DNA of 64,000 nt. Origin: Butyriboletus loyo. Its lineage: Eukaryota > Basidiomycota > Agaricomycetes > Boletales > Boletaceae. The position numbers were made by a program, and so were the translations under genes. The stretch lies in contig JBBPSI010000092.1 of assembly GCA_038093515.1 (NCBI GenBank), forward strand, positions 31,566 through 95,565. The letters run 5' to 3'. The notes below the pieces were generated by a model that saw only the letters and a list, made by a program, of their open reading frames with translations, did not search any database and was not told the DNA's origin. Positions within the stretch are counted from its first letter, which is position 1. Every line of letters begins with the position of its first letter. Positions 57,711 to 64,000 of the stretch are shown here, in pieces.

Positions 57711-59069
57711 TCAATTCCTCAGAGTCTCTTCCGACCGAGAACCCCGCCTTGAGTAGGCTTGGTGCAACAGGTCGCTGAGCAACACCACCTCATCAATCGC
57801 CCTCTTCGGGGTTTTATTGAGCACGATGCTCAACAACGTGCTGTTGGAGACGATGTATACGCGTTGGTCAGGGAGGCTTGCGTCTTCCAAGTTAGCTTGA
57901 ACATTTTGCCTCGTCTTCTCGATGAATTTCTTGCGTGCGGCCTTGTACAAACGTTCAGCGTCTTCGTTGTCGTCTCCCTCGCTGTCGTACCCCATCTCCA
58001 TCATGGTGTTCCGGATGTGCTGATCAGCTTTCGATCGAACAATGTATGTGGGAATATTGAAACGTCTCGCATTGACGAGGATGGCGATATCCGTCTTGGT
58101 GAAGCGATTGTCGAAGAGAACAAGGATACAGTCAAAGACGTAGAGGCCTTGATCGTTGAAGTATTGCCAGTCACGACATTTGAGGGTACCTGCACCGGGG
58201 ATGTCGTACCAGACGAACGGGTTCTCGGGATTAGCGTCTGGGTATCGTGTCATCTGGAGCGTCGTCTCCGTGACTCCTACAGCTGCAGCACCCGTGTCTC
58301 GGCTGCGCAAACCACGAAAGGCGTTAACGAGCGAAGACTTGCCACTACCAGCTATGCCGGCGACAGCGAAATGGAAACAATCTTCCTTGTACTGGATGTA
58401 TCGTTTGGCGGCGGCAAGTTCTTCTGGAGAGGGCGTCACGACGGGCTGTATGCCCTCCTTCAAGTGCCTTTCTGCCTCCTCCTTTGCCTCTATCGCTTTC
58501 TTGGTTTCCTCCGCAGCTGCGCGCGTCACTTCCTCAGCCAGAGCCTTGCCAGCCTCTGCCTCGCGGCGTTGCTCATCCGCAGCCTTTTGCGCTCTCTCCG
58601 CCTCTTCCTTCGCAGCCGCCATCTCCCTCTCTGCATCCTCATGCATCCTCCGGGAGCGTTCGCGTTCCTCCCGAGCAAGCCTTGCAGCCTCCTCTTTGGC
58701 AGCTCTGGAAGCCTCTTCAACGAGCCTCTCGGCGCGCTTCACGGCATTTACAGCCTCTTCTAGCTCTGCCATCATCCGTGCCGTCTCTTCCACAGCCCGC
58801 GCGGCTGCCTGGTCAGCCTCTTCCTGGCGCGCGCGGGCTCGCTCGCGGTCCTGATCGGCTTGCCGTTGAATTTGTTGTACGAGTTCTTGGGCTTCTCTGG
58901 CAGCCTGTTCGGCTTGTCTCAGGGCTTGTCCCGCTTGGTGGCGAGCTTGGATGTCAGCAAGAGTGCGGTTTCCTCCGCCCGGACGAGGCAAAATACGAGT
59001 GAAAACGAGCGTAGCGAGGCCAACCATGGGTCCAATCACTGGTAGCACGGGTGCTAGAACGTTCCCCAT
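57711..59069 (-). CDS. IRG-like GTPase 2 with N-terminal coiled coil
   Basis: An intronless frame of 452 aa from the ATG at 59069 (MGNVLAPVLPVIGPMVGLA). Gly2 with a small residue at position 6 allows N-myristoylation, and a hydrophobic stretch follows directly, so a membrane anchor is likely. An ATG 22 codons upstream is less likely. Residues ~50-225 are coiled coil. The GTPase domain shows G1 FAVAGIAGSGKSSLVNAFRG, VGVTETTLQMTRYPDANPEN, G3 WYDIPGAGTLKCRDWQYF and G4 IVRSKADQHIRN, all as in gene 3. The DNA of the GTPase part is almost identical to gene 3 over about 500 bp, whereas the first ~60 residues differ completely. The 334-codon open frame on the other strand is an artefact of composition. 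Confidence 0.87.
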   Translation of the reverse strand: MGNVLAPVLPVIGPMVGLATLVFTRILPRPGGGNRTLADIQARHQAGQALRQAEQAAREAQELVQQIQRQADQDRERARARQEEADQAAARAVEETARMMAELEEAVNAVKRAERLVEEASRAAKEEAARLAREERERSRRMHEDAEREMAAAKEEAERAQKAADEQRREAEAGKALAEEVTRAAAEETKKAIEAKEEAERHLKEGIQPVVTPSPEELAAAKRYIQYKEDCFHFAVAGIAGSGKSSLVNAFRGLRSRDTGAAAVGVTETTLQMTRYPDANPENPFVWYDIPGAGTLKCRDWQYFNDQGLYVFDCILVLFDNRFTKTDIAILVNARRFNIPTYIVRSKADQHIRNTMMEMGYDSEGDDNEDAERLYKAARKKFIEKTRQNVQANLEDASLPDQRVYIVSNSTLLSIVLNKTPKRAIDEVVLLSDLLHQAYSRRGSRSEETLRN

Positions 59070-59941
59070 GATGAAAGTCTTTTGAAATCGTCTGAGGAAA
59101 AGGGTGAGAGGTAGAAAAGCAGCCTGTTTCAGCAACCGGGATTAGCTGTGGACGGGTGACAGAGGAGACGACGGGAATAGGGAAACGGCATATATGTAAC
59201 ACCCGCGTTACACTGGGACGTGGTACGACGAGCGTTTGAGCCTTAGCAGAAGTCACCCTGAACCCAAGTCACGGTGAATGCCTGGAGGCTCAATCTACGA
59301 ACTTTAACACTTTAATCGGAATTGCGCGAGGAAAGAAGTTTACCTCGTGTCCTAGACCTCCGGGGGTATTTGAGTCATGGGTTACTCAAAGATCCCAGTC
59401 ATGCAGGCAGCACGTTACCTTGAGACACAGATCCACTGACATTCATGTGTCGAATCCGATCCAGGCCTAGGGGATGATACACAAAAATTTGATGGGAATG
59501 AATCTGCGGGACATGTTTTAGTGATTGTGACTGACGAAGTGCCAGTGGCGTGTTTGACGAAGCTGCGGTGATTTAACGAAGGCGTGATTCCCTCGAGGAC
59601 AACAAAGTGATCTGCGCTGACCCAATTTGGCGAAAGCAGCCCAGCTGGCTGTTTTAATGTCCGTGCCTCCGACCCTCTTGATCAGTTTGTGAATGTGAGC
59701 CCCGGCTGTCGGTGACGGCGCAAGGTCGAAGGGTCGCACTGGTACATGGATGATTTAGGGACATTGAAACAAGTTGCGTCTCCGAGTCGCGCTGATCGTC
59801 AGTATCGTACCGGGTCTCAGCGCAATTAATCTATCGCAGTTCCTACCACCCACACCAACACAGCTCGAACGTGACTACATATCGAGAACAAGCATCATGG
59901 AAAAAAACGTCACCCCTTCGACCCAGAACATCATAATCTTA
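59070..59941. other. Interval between tandem IRG-like genes
   Basis: Promoter of gene 2 and 3' UTR of gene 3. No gene seen. Frames at 59518-59739 and 59774-60004 have no motif. Confidence 0.4.
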
Positions 59942-61246
59942 TTAGGCCGCGCGACTAGCCTTCCTCCTTGCGTGGGCCTCGTTGAGCAAGTCGTTGAGCA
60001 ATAACACCTCATCAATCACCCTCTTCGGGGTTTTGTTCATCATGATGCTCAACAACGTGCTGTTGGAGACGATGTATACGCGCTGGTCAGAGAGGTTTGC
60101 GTCTTCCAAGTTAGCTTGAACATTTTGCCTCGTCTTCTCGATGAATTTCTTGCGTGCGGCTTTGTACAAACGTTCAGCGTCTTCGTTGTCGTCTCCCTCG
60201 CTGTCGTACCCCATCTCCATCATGGTGTTCCGGATGTGCTGATCAGCTTTCGATCGAACAATGTATGTGGGAATATTGAAACGTCTCGCATTGACGAGGA
60301 TGGCGATATCCGTCATGGTGAAGCGATTGTCGAAGAGGACGATGATACAGTCAAAGACGTAGAGGCCTTGATCGTTGAAGTATTGCCAGTCACGACATTT
60401 GAGGGTACCTGCACCGGGGATGTCGTACCAGACGAACGGGTTCTCGGGATTAGCGTCTGGGTATCGTGTCATCTGGAGCGTCGTCTCCGTGACTCCTACA
60501 GCTGCAGCACCCATGTCTCGGCTGCGCAAACCACGAAAGGCGTTAACGAGCGAAGACTTGCCACCACCAGAGATGCCAGCGACAGCAAAGTGAAAACAAT
60601 CCTCCCTGTACTGGATGCGCTTCTTGGCGGCGGCGAGTTCTGCAGGGGAAGGGGTTACGACGGGCTGGATACCCTCCTTCAAACGCCTTTCAGCTTCTTC
60701 CTTGGCTTCCATCGCTTTTCGGGTCTCTTCAGCAGCTGCGCGCGCCGCCTGCTCAGCCAGAGCCTTGCCGGCCTCGGCCTCGCGGCGCTGTTCATCCGCG
60801 ACCTGTTGCGCTCTCTCCGCCTCTTTCCTCGCAGCTGCCATCTCCCTCTCCGCATCCTCACGTATCCTCCGGGAGCGTTCGCGTTCCTCCCGAGCCTCCT
60901 GAGCAAGCTTTGCAGCCTCCTCCTTGACAGCTTTGGAAGCCTCCCCGGCGAGCTCCTCGGCGCGCTTCGATGCCTTTGCAGCCTCTTCCATCTGCACCTT
61001 CATTCTCGCCGTCTCCTCAACAGCCCGCGCAGCAGCACTATCAGCTTCCCCCTGGCGAGCGCGAGCACGCTCGGACTCATTTTCGGCTTCCCGCTTAATC
61101 CGATCAACGAGAGCTTGGGCATCTTTGGCGTTCTGTTCCGCCTGTTGCTGTGCCCGTTCAGCGTTCTGACGAGCCGTGATTTCGACGACAGTAGGGTTTT
61201 CCCCCTCAGGACGGATGCCCAGCCACCTTGATATAGTCTTGCCCAT
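59942..61246 (-). CDS. IRG-like GTPase 3 with N-terminal coiled coil
   Basis: An intronless frame of 434 aa. The start MGKTISRWLGIRPEG matches the N-myristoylation rule (Gly2, Ser6) with basic residues nearby, as in myristoylated vertebrate IRG proteins. Coiled coil runs from ~residue 25 to 205. G1 reads FAVAGISGGGKSSLVNAFRG, so the loop has an extra Gly compared with genes 1 and 2 (AGSGKS) but keeps the GxxxxGKS pattern. G3 is WYDIPGAGTLKCRDWQYF and G4 is IVRSKADQHIRN. The last ~40 residues (MMNKTPKRVIDEVLLLNDLL) are close to gene 2. It is in direct tandem with gene 2, 872 bp apart. The role is unknown. Membrane-bound GTPase assembly is inferred from the family. Confidence 0.88.
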   Translation of the reverse strand: MGKTISRWLGIRPEGENPTVVEITARQNAERAQQQAEQNAKDAQALVDRIKREAENESERARARQGEADSAAARAVEETARMKVQMEEAAKASKRAEELAGEASKAVKEEAAKLAQEAREERERSRRIREDAEREMAAARKEAERAQQVADEQRREAEAGKALAEQAARAAAEETRKAMEAKEEAERRLKEGIQPVVTPSPAELAAAKKRIQYREDCFHFAVAGISGGGKSSLVNAFRGLRSRDMGAAAVGVTETTLQMTRYPDANPENPFVWYDIPGAGTLKCRDWQYFNDQGLYVFDCIIVLFDNRFTMTDIAILVNARRFNIPTYIVRSKADQHIRNTMMEMGYDSEGDDNEDAERLYKAARKKFIEKTRQNVQANLEDANLSDQRVYIVSNSTLLSIMMNKTPKRVIDEVLLLNDLLNEAHARRKASRAA

Positions 61247-63682
61247 AATGCAGTCGTTGAATAGGTCGAAAGTGATCTAAAGATGAGTGGGAGGGTGGTG
61301 GTGCGATAGGGTAGTGTTGTTGTTGAGACCGTCGAGAGGATGCAAACAGGGTATTTAATATTTCGTGTGGCCGGACCCTGTGACAAGGAAGCGTGGTGTG
61401 GATTTGTCGATAAGCGCAAGCAGCAGGCACCCTGAACCCAACGACATCCTTGCGGCTTAATCCACGAATTTGGACATCATCACTGCTTCGAAAAAGAAAC
61501 AAGAAAAAAGGGGGGGTTTACCTCGTGGGCTTGCCTTGTGTCTAGATCTGGGGGACTTGGAATGTGGATGTGCTCAAAGAGCGCGTAGATACGGACGACA
61601 CTTCGCTGAGTCAGAGCGGATCGATCCGCTTGAACCAAACACTATAGGTTCAGCCAAATTTCGACCCAGTGATTACACTGATTTGAATTTTGATGGGTAT
61701 AAATGAAAAAGGCATTTGTTCGGCGTTTTTAATTTTGATTGTGACTGACAAAGGGTGATTTTTAGTGGAGCTGCGGGGAACAGAAGGCGTAACCTGCCTC
61801 GAGGCCGTTGGAGAGCGATCTATGCTTATGGAAAGGGCGAAAACCTGGCTCCCAATTTTTGTGAAGGAGTGTGTTAGATATACGATCATCAGCCTTTTGT
61901 CGTCTTCGCAACCCATCGCCAGTCAGAACACGGCTGTGTTCGCGTTTGCATCCGCAAATGTTGACGAACTATAGCGCTGGGACACCAATGAATAATAGAG
62001 GACGTGGCACGCTGAATGGTGGCTCGAATATTTGTTTTTACATATGCATGTGCCTCGCCTCGTCTTCCGAGCTCGATGTATTATGTATCTCCCAATGCTG
62101 TACAATGTACTAAGCATTGTCTCGAGGGTGAGGGAGCTTCTTCTCTGCACGTACAGTTTCGTTCTGTGCTGCAAAGATGCTCAGGACTTGCGCAGAACTT
62201 TGGTAGAAACTAACACGTTGTCACCTGTCTCGGGGGCTACGACAGCGTATACGATGCAACCAAGGGCTCGCGCCGGCACCTAGAAATAGGTGAGCGTCAC
62301 GACCATGTGTCGCGGAGGCATGCGCTTGTTCCCTCGACGGTCCGAGGTGGCCTAATGCCAATGTTGGTTTTTGCGTGAGTAGATACCAGCTTGGGCCTTT
62401 GCCACCGTTACCCACCTGGCACCAATGGCTGGTACCACACCACGTTCAGTGGTCGAACAGCACTCATCGCACATCTGCACCCGACGTATCGCGCATCGTT
62501 CAGCAATATTCAACGTTCGTCTGATGTGTCCTGTCCGCACGACCAGCATGGATGGAGAAGTTGCATGGAGGCAGGCATCAGCGGAGATACAGCGACTGCA
62601 CGATGGACCTTTCCCAAATCGCATGTGCGAAGCAGCTCGGTAAGCTCCTCTGTGCCAAGGACCGGATGGATGGACGATTCGCCCGAGATACCAGCCGAGG
62701 GTCTCCCCAAGGTGCCAAGACCGACACACGGAGCAATGGGAGAGATCGTACCCCTTTCTTCCTTGTTTTCTCCGGGCACTCGAAACATTCCCATGATCTG
62801 GAACTCGTGGCATTGACCACAGTCGACGACGAGCACGCCTTGCCATCGACGATTGGAACGTACTACTACTTTCATGTCACAGTCGATCGATGCAGCATCA
62901 CAGAGGGGACCGATAATCACAGAGGGTGCGGGTAGTAAACAAGTCGACATGGGGAAAAGGACGCGCGTCGTGGATGAGGCCATACTCGATCAAAGTTCGA
63001 TAGGTCCCTGCACTTGCGGTTCTCCATGTGAGTTCCTTGACGCGTGCACAGCCAATGAAAAACACGCACAGTACTCGGGCCCTTTTCAAGACGCGGTCCA
63101 TTGTCAACGCGCATACTTCAAGTTCAAGCCACCGAGGCCCAGGTCCCAGGTTGGACCAGAGTCACAGCCTTGAAAGTGAATGACATTCGATTACACTCGA
63201 CCCCAAAGAGGGTAGACGAGTCGAAAGAAAGATTCTGGAGGGTTTGGAGAGACCATGGGTGGGTTGAAAGCAAAATAAAATGTTGATCCCTGAATCGCAA
63301 GTAGTCTCGAACAAAACAAGAACTTGATTGCGTTGTGGAATAAAATACAAGAGCTTGTCTGGACAATCCAACTACTCATCGGTAGTGGCAGGAGAAGACT
63401 TGATCTGTCCATTGTGATGGAAGAAGAGAAGAGATCGTCACGTAAAATTGGGTTGGGCCTTTGCGTGGTCTGCGAAAAGTTTCAAGTCCATTAAGTGTTT
63501 CATCACACATGAACACGGCAGTACCAGCCTGGATGCTCATGGTATACACATCGTACTGTTGCAATATTCAAGAAGGGAGAGAATGAGAAAAGAAACAAGC
63601 ACCAGAAAAAAAGGTCAACATCCATCCTGTCCAATCCAAGCACCAGCAACCACCTCGTACGACGACCAGATGCTCCATCTCG
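61247..63682. other. Gene-poor interval, unresolved open frames
   Basis: No gene could be supported in 2.4 kb. Between 62352 and 62983 up to four frames on both strands stay open for 120-165 codons, but none shows a family motif, and overlapping openness suggests base composition. A short A6G7 run sits at 61504-61516. The 3' UTR of RAD6 lies at the right end. Confidence 0.4.
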
Positions 63683-64000
63683 CTAAGCCGCACTCCCTTC
63701 CTCGCTGTCAACCTGCATCTTTTGTCGTTCCTCTGGATCTAACCAGCTGTCCTCGACCGTCGCCTTCACCCTCCGAACATACTCCTTCATATTTTCTCTG
63801 TACAATTGGGCAGCTTCTGCGTTCGCAGGGCTGTTTGGATTCGGATCATGTAGCAGACTCTGGATAGACGTGAGGATCGCGGCGACATCGTACGTAGGCG
63901 ACCATCGGTTTTGGAGAATGTCGAGGCAGAGCTCGCCATTGGCATACACGTTTGGATGGAACATACGAGAAAGGAACTTGACGGTAGGTGGTTTGTTGGG
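63683..64000 (-). CDS. RAD6: RAD6/UBC2, ubiquitin-conjugating enzyme E2 (3' part, cut by window edge)
   Basis: The visible last 105 codons, from [20 protein letters not shown] on, are a RAD6/UBE2A-type E2. They show the active-site Cys in [20 protein letters not shown] (codon at ~63926-63928), [20 protein letters not shown] and the VEDSW end of the catalytic fold. The tail after it ([16 protein letters not shown]) is short and partly acidic, as in filamentous fungi, and much shorter than the polyacidic tail of yeast Rad6. It ubiquitinates histone H2B with Bre1 and PCNA with Rad18. No intron is seen in the visible part. The N-terminal third lies outside the window. Confidence 0.96.
   Translation of the reverse strand, partial: PNKPPTVKFLSRMFHPNVYANGELCLDILQNRWSPTYDVAAILTSIQSLLHDPNPNSPANAEAAQLYRENMKEYVRRVKATVEDSWLDPEERQKMQVDSEEGSAA

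Noticed and set aside
57759..58763. 334-codon open frame opposite IRG-like gene 2 (and 371 codons at 60116-61231 opposite gene 3)
   Set aside because: Antisense shadow of the Ala/Glu/Arg-rich coiled coil and GTPase codons. The protein is low-complexity Leu/Ser/Arg without motifs, while the other strand carries clear GTPase motifs.
62352..62983. Overlapping open frames of 120-165 codons on both strands
   Set aside because: Up to four frames are open at once and none has a recognisable motif or a supported start. Probably composition.
1..64000. CRISPR array or bacterial operon structure
   Set aside because: No regularly spaced repeats. The genes are intron-rich and eukaryotic.

Overview
The window looks like nuclear DNA of a filamentous basidiomycete, most likely an Agaricomycete. 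Gene density is high on both strands. Introns are very short (about 45-110 nt, mostly GT-AG). The single-copy genes read as typical fungal orthologues, and there are remnants of basidiomycete-type families (FunK1-like kinase, F-box/LRR-like). I built the gene models by hand by joining open frames at splice sites. For MGM101, GCP5-like, MetAP, GNAT, Nup188, TAF4, DUS1, RRN3, NDUFB9-like, PAH1 and the two large unknown genes, the exon sums come out as an exact number of codons.

Region 1, 1-26.4 kb, is mostly housekeeping. It holds a partial GNAT gene copy inside a segmental duplication (1-1239, repeated at 10420-11647). MGM101 (mitochondrial DNA maintenance) stands head to head with a gamma-tubulin-complex GCP5-like gene. 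Next come a mitochondrial-type methionine aminopeptidase, the complete GNAT acetyltransferase, the nucleoporin Nup188, TAF4 of TFIID, and a large unknown multi-pass membrane protein.

Region 2, 26.4-44 kb and again 53.3-61.3 kb, is accessory and much more dynamic. It carries four paralogues of an unrecognised multi-TM protein (438-453 aa). Among them lie three intact genes and one dead gene for IRG-like (immunity-related GTPase-like) proteins. Each intact IRG-like protein has a putative N-myristoylation start, a long charged coiled coil and a P-loop GTPase domain. Patchy near-identity between paralogues suggests gene conversion. The same stretches hold a Harbinger-type MITE with a TAA target duplication, a FunK1 kinase relic, an F-box-like pseudogene, and long gene-poor intervals. 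A lone tRNA-dihydrouridine synthase (DUS1) sits inside this region.

Region 3, 44-53.3 kb, is a housekeeping island that splits the accessory region. It holds an unknown conserved gene, RRN3 (Pol I initiation factor) head to head with a complex I NDUFB9-like LYR subunit, and PAH1/lipin phosphatidate phosphatase. The right edge (63.7-64 kb) carries the 3' part of RAD6/UBC2.

The best candidate for an undescribed system is the interleaved set of IRG-like GTPases and multi-TM paralogues. In animals, IRG proteins act at membranes in cell-autonomous immunity. A membrane-linked self/non-self or defence role here is inference only.
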